NCBI GenBank assembly: GCA_049423145.1
Contig: JBMSQF010000003.1
Span: 1-64,000 of the forward strand
Length of the DNA: 64,000 bases
Direction: 5' to 3'
DNA from: RFTU01 sp049423145
Lineage (GTDB): Bacteria; Pseudomonadota; Gammaproteobacteria; Burkholderiales; Burkholderiaceae_C
In this document: piece by piece, positions 25,779-34,328 of the stretch
How positions within the stretch are numbered: position 1 is the stretch's first letter
Layout of the letters: each line of letters begins with the position of its first letter
The notes under the pieces: generated by a model
Databases searched by the model: none
Seen by the model: the letters and a program-made list of their open reading frames with translations, nothing else
What the model was told of the DNA's origin: nothing
Translations under genes and position numbers: made by a program

Positions 25779-26098
25779 TTCGGCTTTGCCGCACTGCTCT
25801 GGGGCATCCCGTGCGCTTCCTTCAGGTAGGCGCGCCAGCCACCCAACTCGTCCACCAACCGATTGGCATTCACCCAGGAACCCACGGGGACTGGATCGGC
25901 TGCAAATGCCCGCAGGGCCGAACGGTGAACCACGGGCGGCACGGGCGCCTGCGCGTCATCCGGGCTCCATGGCGGCGCGTTGGATCGGGGTGGGTTCGGG
26001 GAAACCGACTGGGCCCATGCCAGGGAGCCGAGGCTGCCCACGAGCGACAGCACAGCGGCTGCCACCACGGTGGACACGGGGCGACGGCGTGCGTTCAT
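25775..26098 (-). CDS. small exported protein of the copper operon, unknown
   Basis: A 107-residue protein with a signal peptide (residues 1-30, cleaving after AWA) and a Pro/Ser/Ala-rich mature N-terminus. A short conserved-looking core follows (PVPVGSWVNANRLVDELGGWRAYLKEA), with a lysine at the end. GAGGAG lies 7 nt before the start. It is the first short gene of the operon and overlaps the TolC-like gene by ATGA. Small proteins with this core occur in copper-resistance loci of related bacteria in my recollection, but no function is known to me. Confidence 0.65.
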   Translation of the reverse strand: MNARRRPVSTVVAAAVLSLVGSLGSLAWAQSVSPNPPRSNAPPWSPDDAQAPVPPVVHRSALRAFAADPVPVGSWVNANRLVDELGGWRAYLKEAHGMPQSSAAKPK

Positions 26099-26108
26099 CG
26101 GCTACTCC

Positions 26109-26912
26109 TCAAAGAGTGAAGTCATAGTCCACGGTCAAGGGCGCATGGTCGGAGAATCGCTGTACCTTGTAAATTGAAGCCGCGCGGGCGGTCGCTGCCA
26201 CACCGGGTGTGGCCAGGTGATAGTCGATGCGCCAGCCCACGTTCTTCGCGTAGGCCTGGCCCCGGTTGCTCCACCAGGTGTAGCCCTCCTCGCCGACTTC
26301 GGGGTGGAGCGCTCGGTAGACATCCACCAGGCCTCCGCCTGTTCGGCCTTGGTCCAGCAGCCGAGTCATCCAGGCCCGCTCTTCCGGCAAAAACCCACTG
26401 TTCTTCAAGTTGCCCTTCCAGTTCTTGAGGTCGATCTCCTGGTGGGCGATGTTCACATCACCCACCAGGATGAATTCCCGCGTCTTGCGCAAGGATCGAA
26501 GGTGCGCGCCCATGACCTCCAGAAATCGGAACTTGGCGTTCTGGCGGTCTTCACCCGAAGAGCCGGAGGGAAAGTAAACGCTGAGCACGCTGAATCGACG
26601 GCCCGGCCGGTCCCAGCGGTATTCCACACACCGACCCTCTTCGTCGAATTCGCCGCCATCGAAACCGATCATGACATCAGACGGCTGCTGGCGTGCGTAC
26701 AACCCCACGCCCGAATAGCCCTTCTTTTGCGCATGGTGGAAGGTGCCTCGCATGCCGGCCATCTCGTCGAAGGCGCCGGCGACATCTTCGGCCTGGGCCT
26801 TGATCTCCTGCACGCCCATACAATCGATCGAGTGGTCTTCGGCCCATTCGCGAACGCCCTTGCTGGCCGCGGATCGGATGCCGTTGAGGTTGAGCGAGAC
26901 GAGTCTGAACAT
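26109..26912 (-). CDS. xthA: exodeoxyribonuclease III
   Basis: A 267-residue DNA-repair nuclease (AP endonuclease, 3' exonuclease). Family motifs are seen in order: SLNLNGIRSAASKG, VQEIKAQ (metal-binding Glu), SVYFPSGSS, VGDVNIAHQEIDLKN (Asp/Asn of the active site), WWSNRGQAYAKNVGWRIDYHLAT and SDHAPLTVDY (catalytic His). The length is normal. It is 10 bp upstream of the copper operon on the same strand and 39 bp from the divergent pyrE gene. Confidence 0.95.
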   Translation of the reverse strand: MFRLVSLNLNGIRSAASKGVREWAEDHSIDCMGVQEIKAQAEDVAGAFDEMAGMRGTFHHAQKKGYSGVGLYARQQPSDVMIGFDGGEFDEEGRCVEYRWDRPGRRFSVLSVYFPSGSSGEDRQNAKFRFLEVMGAHLRSLRKTREFILVGDVNIAHQEIDLKNWKGNLKNSGFLPEERAWMTRLLDQGRTGGGLVDVYRALHPEVGEEGYTWWSNRGQAYAKNVGWRIDYHLATPGVAATARAASIYKVQRFSDHAPLTVDYDFTL

Positions 26913-26951
26913 GGCGAGGAGCGCGCTGACGGAGCGCGACAGGAGCGACTG

Positions 26952-27617
26952 ATGAGCGACGCACTGGCCCAGGAGTTTGTGGCCTTTTCGGTCAAGTCCG
27001 GGGTCTTGCGCTTCGGTGAATTCAAGACGAAGGCCGGACGTCTGTCGCCGTACTTCTTCAATGCGGGTCTGTTCGATGACGGTGCCAAACTGGGCCGCCT
27101 TGCGGAATTCTATGCACGGCGGTTGTTGGACTCGAAGCTCTCATTCGACATGCTCTTCGGCCCCGCCTACAAGGGGATCACCCTGGCGGCTGCCGTGGCC
27201 ATCGAATTGGCGCGCCTGGGACACAACAAGCCCTTCGCCTACAACCGCAAGGAAGCCAAGGACCACGGCGAGGGCGGAACACTGGTAGGGGCACCCGTCA
27301 AGGGCCGGGTGCTCATCATCGACGACGTGATCAGCGCGGGCACCTCGGTGCGCGAATCCATCCGGATGATCGAAGCGGCCGGCGCCCAGCCCTGTGGCGT
27401 GGCCATTGCCCTTGACCGACAGGAGAAGGCCACCAACGCCGAGGGTGCCGAGCAGTCCTGGAGCGCGGTGCAGTATGTGCAGCATCAGATCGGCATGCCG
27501 GTCTGTGCGATCGCCACGCTGGCCGACCTGCTCGACTATCTGGCGCGGACCCAGGAAAGAACCCTCCAGGCACACCTGCCCGCGGTGCGGGCCTACCGAA
27601 ACCGCTACGGTGTCTGA
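26952..27617 (+). CDS. pyrE: orotate phosphoribosyltransferase
   Basis: A 221-residue enzyme of pyrimidine synthesis, converting orotate and PRPP to OMP. The PRPP loop is VLIIDDVISAGTSVRES (residues 119-135), and FGPAYKGITLA and FAYNRKEAKDHGEGG give the flexible catalytic loop. The ATG at 26952 follows AGGAG by 7 nt; the long open frame upstream is antisense to xthA. The alpha/beta hydrolase gene begins 10 bp downstream, so the two probably share a transcript. Confidence 0.96.
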   Translation: MSDALAQEFVAFSVKSGVLRFGEFKTKAGRLSPYFFNAGLFDDGAKLGRLAEFYARRLLDSKLSFDMLFGPAYKGITLAAAVAIELARLGHNKPFAYNRKEAKDHGEGGTLVGAPVKGRVLIIDDVISAGTSVRESIRMIEAAGAQPCGVAIALDRQEKATNAEGAEQSWSAVQYVQHQIGMPVCAIATLADLLDYLARTQERTLQAHLPAVRAYRNRYGV

Positions 27618-27627
27618 GGGTTCCGGC

Positions 27628-28410
27628 ATGCGTGAGGTGCAGGTGCCCGCGCCCAGCGGACAACTGCATGCGCGCGTATGGGCCCCGACCGAGGAGCAAC
27701 TGAACCGGCCCGATGATGCCTTCGTGCTGCTCCACGATTCACTGGGCAGCGTCGAACTCTGGCGTGAATTCCCGGCCTTGCTGTCTCAAACGCTGCAGCG
27801 CCCGGTGGTGGCTTATGACCGACTGGGTTACGGCCACTCGGACCCCGCCACGGGAATGCCCCCGCCGAACTTCGTCTCGCTGGAGGCCAGTGCGGGTCTG
27901 GTGCATGTGATGAACCATCTTCAGATCGACTGCGCCACCCTCGTGGGCCACAGCGTGGGCGGCGGCATGGGCGTCTACGCCGGCGTGCAGATGCCCCAAC
28001 GCGTGCGGGCCCTTATCACCATCGCGGCGCAGGCCTTTCCTGAAGACCGCACCCTCAAGGCGATCGCCGAGGCCAAAGTGCAGTTCCAGGACGAGTCGCA
28101 GTTGGCGCGCCTGAAGAGATATCACGGGGACAAAGCCCGCTGGGTGGTCGACGCCTGGACCGACTCGTGGCTGAGCCCCGCATTTGCGCGCTGGCACCTT
28201 CGCGAGGTGCTGCCGCAGTTGCGCTGTCCCGTGCTGGCGCTGCATGGCGATCACGATGAGTACGGAACGGCGATCCACCCCGAGACCATCATCGGGCTGT
28301 GTGGCGGGCCGTCTCGAATGGTGCTCATGCCCGACACCCACCACCTGCCGCACCGCGAGCGCCCGGAAGCGGTGGTCGCCGCCATTGCAGCCTTCCTGGC
28401 CGCCCTTTGA
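27628..28410 (+). CDS. alpha/beta hydrolase
   Basis: A 260-residue hydrolase with nucleophile Ser109 in GHSVGGG, an acid in LHGDHDEYG and a histidine in TTHHLPHRE-like context near the end (MPDTHHLPH). Substrate is unknown; small-ester hydrolases and haloperoxidase-like proteins look alike. GAGGG precedes ATG 27628 by 7 nt. A GTG at 27610 would overlap pyrE by 8 bp but has no ribosome site. It converges with gatB, 3 bp away. Confidence 0.82.
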   Translation: MREVQVPAPSGQLHARVWAPTEEQLNRPDDAFVLLHDSLGSVELWREFPALLSQTLQRPVVAYDRLGYGHSDPATGMPPPNFVSLEASAGLVHVMNHLQIDCATLVGHSVGGGMGVYAGVQMPQRVRALITIAAQAFPEDRTLKAIAEAKVQFQDESQLARLKRYHGDKARWVVDAWTDSWLSPAFARWHLREVLPQLRCPVLALHGDHDEYGTAIHPETIIGLCGGPSRMVLMPDTHHLPHRERPEAVVAAIAAFLAAL

Positions 28411-28413
28411 CCC

Positions 28414-29928
28414 TCAGCCCAGTTTGCGCTTAAGCAGTTCGCCAGCCTGCGCCGGATTGGCCTTGCCTTTGCTGGCCTTCATCACCTGACCCACCAGTGC
28501 ATTGAAGGCCTTGTCCTTGCCGCTGCGGTACTCGGCCACCGACTTCTCGTTCGCCGCGATCACCTCATCGACGATGGCCTCCAGCGCAGCGCTGTCGTTC
28601 ATCTGCTTGAGGCCCTTGGACTCGATCAGCGCATCCACCGTGGCGGTGGCCGCGGCGGGATCGGGTGAATCCGATGCAGTGCGATCACCCGCCGTTGACC
28701 AGAGCTCGTCGAAGACCTGTCGCGCCGAGTTGTTGGACAGGGTGCCGTCCTGGACCCGCCGGATCAGCGCACCCAGCAACACCGGGCCCACCGGTGCCGC
28801 GTCGATTTCCACGCCCGCAGCGTTCAAGCGCTTGCTGATCTCGCCCATCACCCAGTTGGCCGCCAGCTTGGCCTGGCCACCAGCATCCCGGGCGGCCTCG
28901 TAGTAGCGCGCGGTCGGCAGGCTCTGCGTCATCATCTGCGCGTCGTACTCGGGCAGACCATCCTGCGTCACGAAGCGGGCGGCCATGGCACCGGGCAACT
29001 CCGGCATCGCGGCCTTCACCTGCTCCACCCACTGCGGCGCAACCACCAGGGGCGGCAGGTCGGGATCGGGGAAATAGCGGTAGTCGTGCGCATCTTCCTT
29101 GGTTCGCATGGCACGCGTCTCGCCCGTGTCCGGGTTGAACAGGACGGTGGCCTGCTGGATCTCCAGGCCATCTTCGATCTGGTCGATCTGCCAGTTCACT
29201 TCGTAGTCGATGGCCTGTTGCAGGAAGCGGAAGCTGTTGAGGTTCTTGATCTCGCGCCGCGTGCCAAAGGGTTCACCGGGCCTGCGGACGCTCACGTTCG
29301 CATCACAGCGGAAGGATCCTTCCTGCATATTGCCGTCACAGATGCCCAGCCACACCACCAAGCCGTGCAGGGCGCGCGCGTAGGCTACCGCCTCGGTGCT
29401 GCTGCGCATCTCGGGCTCGCTCACGATCTCCAGCAGCGGCGTGCCCGCGCGGTTGAGGTCGATGCCCGAACTCTTCTCGCCATGCGGCCCCGCGAAGTCG
29501 TCGTGCAGGCTCTTGCCGGCGTCCTCTTCCAGGTGCGCGCGCGTGAGGTTCACGCGCTTGACCACGCCGTCCACCAGAATGTCCACATGCCCGCCTTGCA
29601 CCACCGGAATTTCGTACTGGCTGATCTGGTAGCCCTTGGGCAAGTCGGGGTAAAAGTAGTTCTTGCGCGCAAAGATCGACAGCGGCGCAACGGTGGCACC
29701 AATGGCCAGGCCGAAGCGGATGGCGCGCTCCACGGCGGCTCGGTTCATCACGGGCAGCGTGCCCGGCAAGGCCAGGTCCACCGCGCAGGCCTGCGTGTTG
29801 GGGGCCGCGCCGAAGGCGGTGGAGGCGCCGCTGAAGATCTTGCTGACCGTGCTCAATTGCGCGTGCGTTTCCAGGCCGATCACCACTTCCCAGCCGCGCA
29901 CCAACCGTGATGGCGTGCCGCTGCTCAT
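28414..29928 (-). CDS. gatB: Asp-tRNA(Asn)/Glu-tRNA(Gln) amidotransferase subunit B
   Basis: A 504-residue subunit that binds tRNA and phosphorylates the Asp or Glu moiety. Family segments seen are VIGLETHAQL, FYPDLPKGYQISQYEIP, the zinc-region CDGNMQEGSFRCDANVSV and a YqeY-like C-terminal tail domain ending KRKLG. The start at 29928 has GGAGG upstream, and the open frame beyond it is inside gatA. The last gene of gatCAB, it overlaps gatA by 4 bp. Confidence 0.96.
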   Translation of the reverse strand: MSSGTPSRLVRGWEVVIGLETHAQLSTVSKIFSGASTAFGAAPNTQACAVDLALPGTLPVMNRAAVERAIRFGLAIGATVAPLSIFARKNYFYPDLPKGYQISQYEIPVVQGGHVDILVDGVVKRVNLTRAHLEEDAGKSLHDDFAGPHGEKSSGIDLNRAGTPLLEIVSEPEMRSSTEAVAYARALHGLVVWLGICDGNMQEGSFRCDANVSVRRPGEPFGTRREIKNLNSFRFLQQAIDYEVNWQIDQIEDGLEIQQATVLFNPDTGETRAMRTKEDAHDYRYFPDPDLPPLVVAPQWVEQVKAAMPELPGAMAARFVTQDGLPEYDAQMMTQSLPTARYYEAARDAGGQAKLAANWVMGEISKRLNAAGVEIDAAPVGPVLLGALIRRVQDGTLSNNSARQVFDELWSTAGDRTASDSPDPAAATATVDALIESKGLKQMNDSAALEAIVDEVIAANEKSVAEYRSGKDKAFNALVGQVMKASKGKANPAQAGELLKRKLG

Positions 29929-31424
29929 CGCAGGGCCTCCGGGGTCTGCAGATGGAAGTCCGTGGCCTGCTGCAGTGCATGCGCGGCGTGCAGGAGCACA
30001 CCCTCGCCGAAATAGTTGCCGATGAGCTGCAGACCCACCGGCATGCCGTTTTCGCCGAATCCCGCGGGCACGCTCATGCCGGGAAGACCGGCCAGGGAAG
30101 CTGGCAGGGTGAAGATGTCGGCCAGGTAGGCCTGGACCGGATCGTCCGAGCCTGAGCCGAGCTTCCAGGCCACCGTAGGGGCCACCGGGCCGGCAATCAC
30201 ATCGCACTGTGTAAAGCACTGCTGGAAGTCGTCCGCGATCATGCGGCGCAACTTCTGCGCCTGCAGGTAATAGGCATCGTAGTAGCCGTGCGAGAGCACA
30301 TAAGTGCCGATCATGATGCGTCGCTTGACCTCCGCGCCGAAGCCCTCGGCGCGGGTCTTCTTGTACATGTCCAGCAAGTCAGCGTAGTTCGATGCGCGGT
30401 GACCGAACTTCACCCCGTCGAAGCGGCTGAGGTTGGAGCTCGCTTCGGCTGGGGCAATGATGTAGTAAACCGGAATGGAAAGCTCGGTGCGCGGCAGGCT
30501 CACCTCCACCAAGGTGGCGCCCAGCTTTTCGAGTTCGGCCAGTGCAGCCCGCACGGCGCCATTGACGTCGTCGGCCAAGGCTGCTGGGAAAAACTCCTGC
30601 GGCAGGCCGATGCGCAGGCCGCGCAGCGGCTGCGCGGCGGTGGCGCCTTCGCGCGATCGCCGCATTTCAGCTGTGTAATCCACCGAGGCCCGATGTGCGC
30701 TGGTGCTGTCCCGTTCATCGAAGCCGGCCATGGCCGACAGCATGAGCGCGCAATCTTCAGCGCTGCGCGCCATCGGGCCGGCCTGGTCCAGTGAAGAAGC
30801 GAAGGCGATCATGCCGTAGCGGGAGCACACACCGTAGGTGGGCTTGATGCCGGTGATACCGGTGAAGCTGGCGGGCTGGCGAATCGAGCCTCCTGTGTCC
30901 GTGCCGGTGCAGCCGGCCACCAAGCCCGCCGCCACCGCCGTGGCCGATCCACCCGAGGAACCACCGGGTACCCGCGTGGTGTCCCAGGGGTTCTTCGCCG
31001 GGAAGTAAGCGGAATTTTCGTTGGCCGAACCCATGGCGAACTCGTCGCAGTTCAGCTTGCCCAGACTCACGGCGCCTGCGGCCTTCAGTCGGGCCACGAC
31101 CGTGGCGTCGAAGGGGCTGCGGTAGCCTTGCAGCATCCTGGAGCCCGCGGTGGTCGGAGCATCCTGCGTGACGAAAATGTCCTTGTGGGCGATGGGCACG
31201 CCATTGAGTGCACCAAGCAATCCCGCGGGGGCGGCCTGCGCGCGCCGCGCGTCGGCTGCCCGCGCCTGCTCGATGGCGCCGTCGGCATCCAGGTGCAGGA
31301 AGGCGCCCAAGGATTCGTGAGCGCGACAGCGGGAGAGAAACGCTGCCGTCAGTTCCACGCTCGAAACCTGACCCTGAGCCAGCAGTCGGGCGGCCTGCGC
31401 CACCCCCATGAAAGCCGCGCTCAT
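29925..31424 (-). CDS. gatA: Asp-tRNA(Asn)/Glu-tRNA(Gln) amidotransferase subunit A
   Basis: A 499-residue amidase-signature glutaminase that supplies ammonia to GatB. The catalytic Ser-cisSer-Lys set is visible: Lys81 in GVPIAHKD, PGGSSGGSA and GTDTGGSIRQPA with the nucleophile serine. Its ATG overlaps the gatC stop by 4 bp and its stop overlaps the gatB start by 4 bp. GatCAB implies that charging of Asn and/or Gln tRNA is indirect in this organism. Confidence 0.97.
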   Translation of the reverse strand: MSAAFMGVAQAARLLAQGQVSSVELTAAFLSRCRAHESLGAFLHLDADGAIEQARAADARRAQAAPAGLLGALNGVPIAHKDIFVTQDAPTTAGSRMLQGYRSPFDATVVARLKAAGAVSLGKLNCDEFAMGSANENSAYFPAKNPWDTTRVPGGSSGGSATAVAAGLVAGCTGTDTGGSIRQPASFTGITGIKPTYGVCSRYGMIAFASSLDQAGPMARSAEDCALMLSAMAGFDERDSTSAHRASVDYTAEMRRSREGATAAQPLRGLRIGLPQEFFPAALADDVNGAVRAALAELEKLGATLVEVSLPRTELSIPVYYIIAPAEASSNLSRFDGVKFGHRASNYADLLDMYKKTRAEGFGAEVKRRIMIGTYVLSHGYYDAYYLQAQKLRRMIADDFQQCFTQCDVIAGPVAPTVAWKLGSGSDDPVQAYLADIFTLPASLAGLPGMSVPAGFGENGMPVGLQLIGNYFGEGVLLHAAHALQQATDFHLQTPEALR

Positions 31425-31720
31425 TCAATCACCTTGGGCACCAGGAAGAGTCCCTCGTGCACCGCCGGAGCACTGCGCTGGTTGGCCGGGCGGTCCACCA
31501 CTTCGGTGACGCGGTCCTCGCGCAGGCGAAGTTCCACCGATTGGAGGGCCGACAGCGGCGTATACAGGGGCTCCACGCCCCGGGTATCCACGGCACTCAT
31601 CTGCTCGACGATGGCGAAGAAGCCATTGAGCTGGGAGAGCATCGCCGCCTGTTGCGGCGTATCGATTTCCAGCCGCGCCAGGTGGGCGATGCGGCTGACG
31701 TCATTGGGGGTCAAGGCCAT
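31421..31720 (-). CDS. gatC: Asp-tRNA(Asn)/Glu-tRNA(Gln) amidotransferase subunit C
   Basis: A 99-residue protein that wraps around GatA and stabilises the complex. The N-terminal helix DVSRIAHLARLEID and the conserved loop LREDRVTEV are diagnostic. It is the first gene of the gatCAB operon, and its start lies only 36 bp from the divergent mreB start. Confidence 0.95.
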   Translation of the reverse strand: MALTPNDVSRIAHLARLEIDTPQQAAMLSQLNGFFAIVEQMSAVDTRGVEPLYTPLSALQSVELRLREDRVTEVVDRPANQRSAPAVHEGLFLVPKVIE

Positions 31721-31733
31721 GGTCGGTTATTAT
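31704..31733 (+). promoter_or_regulatory. candidate sigma-70 promoter for mreB, back to back with gatC
   Basis: TTGGGG (31704-31709), 18 bp, TATTAT (31728-31733), about 24 bp before the mreB start. The complementary strand of the same -10 reads ATAATA about 8-13 bp before the gatC start, so the two operons seem to share overlapping promoters in a 36-bp gap. Inference from sequence only. Confidence 0.4.
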
Positions 31734-31756
31734 CGCGTGTTCGACTTTTTCCCATC

Positions 31757-32800
31757 ATGTTCGAATCATTTCGCCGCCACTTCTCGACCGACCTGGCCAT
31801 TGACCTGGGTACGGCCAACACGCTGATCTACGTTCGGGGCAAGGGCATCGTGCTCGATGAGCCCTCTGTGGTGTCCATCCGCCAGGAAGGCGGGCCCAAC
31901 GGCAAGAAGAGCATCCAGGCCGTTGGCCATGATGCCAAGGCCATGCTGGGCAAGGTCCCGGGCAACATCGAAGCCATCCGCCCGATGAAGGACGGCGTGA
32001 TCGCCGACTTCACCATCACCGAGCAGATGCTCAAGCAGTTCATCAAGATGGTGCACCCGCGCTCGGTCTTTCGGCCCAGCCCGCGCATCATCATCTGCGT
32101 GCCCTGCGGTTCCACCCAGGTCGAGCGCCGGGCGATCCGCGAATCGGCCCTGGGCGCCGGCGCCTCGGAGGTCTACCTCATTGAGGAACCCATGGCCGCG
32201 GCCATCGGTGCGGGCCTGCCGGTCAGTGATGCCTCGGGCTCCATGGTCATCGACATCGGGGGCGGCACCACGGAGGTGGGCGTCATTTCCTTGGGCGGCA
32301 TGGTCTACAAGGGCAGCGTCCGAGTCGGTGGCGACAAGTTCGACGAGGCGATCATCAATTACATCCGCCGCAACTATGGCATGTTGATCGGCGAACCGAC
32401 GGCCGAACTCATCAAGAAGACCATCGGCAGCGCCTTCCCCGGCAGTGAGGTCAAGGAGATGGAAGTCAAGGGCCGCAATTTGTCCGAGGGCGTGCCGCGC
32501 TCCTTCACGGTCAGCTCCAACGAGGTGCTCGAGGCCCTGACGGATCCGCTCAACCAGATCGTCTCGGCGGTCAAGAACGCGCTGGAGCAAACCCCGCCCG
32601 AGTTGGGCGCGGACATTGCCGAGCGCGGCATGATGCTCACGGGCGGTGGCGCCTTGTTGAGAGACCTGGACCGCCTGCTTTCCGAAGAAACCGGGCTGCC
32701 TGTGCTGGTGGCCGAAGACCCGCTGACCTGCGTGGTCCGCGGCTGCGGCATGGCGCTGGAGCGCATGGACCGCCTGGGCGGCATCTTCACCTCCGAGTAA
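31757..32800 (+). CDS. mreB: rod shape-determining protein MreB
   Basis: A 347-residue bacterial actin that forms membrane-bound filaments guiding lateral wall synthesis. The ATPase phosphate loops are IDLGTANTLIYV and VIDIGGGTTEVGVISLGG, with adenosine motif MLTGGGALLRDLD. The N-terminus FESFRRHFSTD matches betaproteobacterial MreB. It heads the mreBCD-mrdA-rodA cluster. Confidence 0.98.
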   Translation: MFESFRRHFSTDLAIDLGTANTLIYVRGKGIVLDEPSVVSIRQEGGPNGKKSIQAVGHDAKAMLGKVPGNIEAIRPMKDGVIADFTITEQMLKQFIKMVHPRSVFRPSPRIIICVPCGSTQVERRAIRESALGAGASEVYLIEEPMAAAIGAGLPVSDASGSMVIDIGGGTTEVGVISLGGMVYKGSVRVGGDKFDEAIINYIRRNYGMLIGEPTAELIKKTIGSAFPGSEVKEMEVKGRNLSEGVPRSFTVSSNEVLEALTDPLNQIVSAVKNALEQTPPELGADIAERGMMLTGGGALLRDLDRLLSEETGLPVLVAEDPLTCVVRGCGMALERMDRLGGIFTSE

Positions 32801-32812
32801 CCCCACACCACA

Positions 32813-32841
32813 GGCCGCCGGCCATCGGGCAGGCGGCCGGC
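32813..32841 (+). promoter_or_regulatory. competing GC-rich hairpins between mreB and mreC
   Basis: GGCCGCC (32813-32819) can pair with GGCGGCC (32832-32838), or GCCGGCC (32817-32823) with GGCCGGC (32835-32841). The two stems are mutually exclusive. There is no T-run, so a partial transcript-end or stability element that lets mreB be made in excess over mreCD is a guess. Confidence 0.3.
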
Positions 32842-32853
32842 GAGGCTGGCATC

Positions 32854-33801
32854 GTGGCCCCACCGGGAACCCTCGACCGCACCCCACCGCCGTTCTTTCG
32901 GCAAGGTGCCAGCGCGCGCAGCCAGTTGCTGTTGTGTGCCGCTCTGGCCGTGTTCCTCATGGCGGCCGACCATCGCCTTCAGATCACACAGCCCCTGCGG
33001 GCGGCCCTGGCCACGGTGCTGTTGCCACTGCAGACAGCCGCCGGCTGGCCGGGCCGGATGCTGGATGCCGCCGGGAGGTATGTCGCCGGACTTGACAGCG
33101 CGGTGGCGCACAACGAGTCACTGCGCCGTCAGCTGACAGCCCAAAGTGAAGCGATCACGCGGGCTGCGCGCCTGGAGGCGGAGAACGCCGAACTGCGTGC
33201 CTTGATGGACCTGAGGCCCGCCACTCCGGTGGGTACAGTACCGGCTGAAGTGATGTTCGAGGCAGCAGACCGCTATTCGCGCAAGGTGGTCATCGACCGC
33301 GGGTCTTCCGCGGGCATTACCCTGGCCTCGCCCGTCATCCATGAGGGTGGGCTGGTGGGGCAGGTCACGCGTCTGTATCCTTTCTCGGCCGAAGTCACGT
33401 TGCTGCAAGACCAGCAGATTTCGGTTCCGGTGCTGAATCAGCGCACCCGCCAGCGCGGTGTGGCTTTCGGCGACGGTACGGATGCGGCAGGGATGGAACT
33501 GCGGTTCGTCGCCGCCAACGCCGATGTGCAGGTGGGTGATGAGCTCATCACCTCGGGCCTGGATGGGGTGTATCCACCCGGTCTTGCCGTGGCGCGTGTG
33601 GCCACCGTGCAGCGCCAGGCGGAAACGAGTTTTGCCCGCATCGAGCTGGCGCCCGTGGCCTCGGCTGATGGCCGGCGCCATGTGCTCGTCTTGCCCCTGA
33701 AGCCGCGCAAGGTCGACGATGCGGCGGCCGCCGCAGCGGCTCCCGGCGCGGCAGCATCCAGCACCCAAGCCGCCAGCCTTCCCGGGAGCCGTCGGCCATG
33801 A
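32854..33801 (+). CDS. mreC: rod shape-determining protein MreC
   Basis: A 315-residue bitopic protein. One TM helix (about 25-43) is followed by a coiled coil (about 85-115: LRRQLTAQSEAITRAARLEAENAELRALMDL) and two beta-barrel domains (GLVGQVTRLYPFSAEVTLLQD, then DELITSGLDGVYPPGLAVARV). It links MreB to PBP2. The GTG start at 32854 is 53 bp after mreB. An Ala-rich tail (residues 290-315) is probably disordered. It overlaps mreD by 4 bp. Confidence 0.95.
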   Translation: MAPPGTLDRTPPPFFRQGASARSQLLLCAALAVFLMAADHRLQITQPLRAALATVLLPLQTAAGWPGRMLDAAGRYVAGLDSAVAHNESLRRQLTAQSEAITRAARLEAENAELRALMDLRPATPVGTVPAEVMFEAADRYSRKVVIDRGSSAGITLASPVIHEGGLVGQVTRLYPFSAEVTLLQDQQISVPVLNQRTRQRGVAFGDGTDAAGMELRFVAANADVQVGDELITSGLDGVYPPGLAVARVATVQRQAETSFARIELAPVASADGRRHVLVLPLKPRKVDDAAAAAAAPGAAASSTQAASLPGSRRP

Positions 33802-34319
33802 TCATGCCGCGCGGTACGGGACAGTTGCTCCTGCCGGCCAATCCGGCCTTCGTGTGGGGCTCCATCCTGCTGGCCCTCATGGGCAATTTGCTGCCGGTCG
33901 GCCGCGCCTGGTGGATGCCCGATCTGCTCGCGCTGGTCGTTGTCTTTTGGAACATTCACCAACCGCGCCGTGTGGGCGTGGTGGCGGCGTTCATCGGCGG
34001 GGTTTTGATGGATGTGCATCAGGGCGCCCTCCTGGGTCAGCATGCGCTGGCCTACACCCTCTTGGGCTATGCCTCGGTCACCTTGCACCGCCGCCTGTTG
34101 TGGTTCGGTCTGGGCGGGCAAATGGCCCATGTGCTGCCCTTGTTCTTGACGGCGCAGCTGCTGTCCACGGCCATTCGGTTGTTCGCCGGGGGCATGTGGC
34201 CGGGCTGGGGCGTGGTGGCGCAACCCTTGATGCAGACCCTGCTGTGGCCGGTGGCCACCCTGGTTCTGCTGGCACCGCAGCGGCGCGCACCCGATCCCGA
34301 CGAGAATCGACCCTTGTAG
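33798..34319 (+). CDS. mreD: rod shape-determining protein MreD
   Basis: A 173-residue inner-membrane protein with about five or six TM segments, typical in length. Conserved features are the region MPDLLALVVVFWNIHQPRRVG and GVLMDVHQGALLGQHALAY. It partners MreC and activates PBP2. It starts inside the mreC stop (ATGA overlap). Confidence 0.93.
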   Translation: MIMPRGTGQLLLPANPAFVWGSILLALMGNLLPVGRAWWMPDLLALVVVFWNIHQPRRVGVVAAFIGGVLMDVHQGALLGQHALAYTLLGYASVTLHRRLLWFGLGGQMAHVLPLFLTAQLLSTAIRLFAGGMWPGWGVVAQPLMQTLLWPVATLVLLAPQRRAPDPDENRPL

Positions 34320-34328
34320 GGCAGGGCC

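Noticed and set aside
26217..26951. Long N-terminal extension of the pyrE frame
   Set aside because: It is antisense to xthA. A proper ribosome site and the normal PyrE start lie at 26952.
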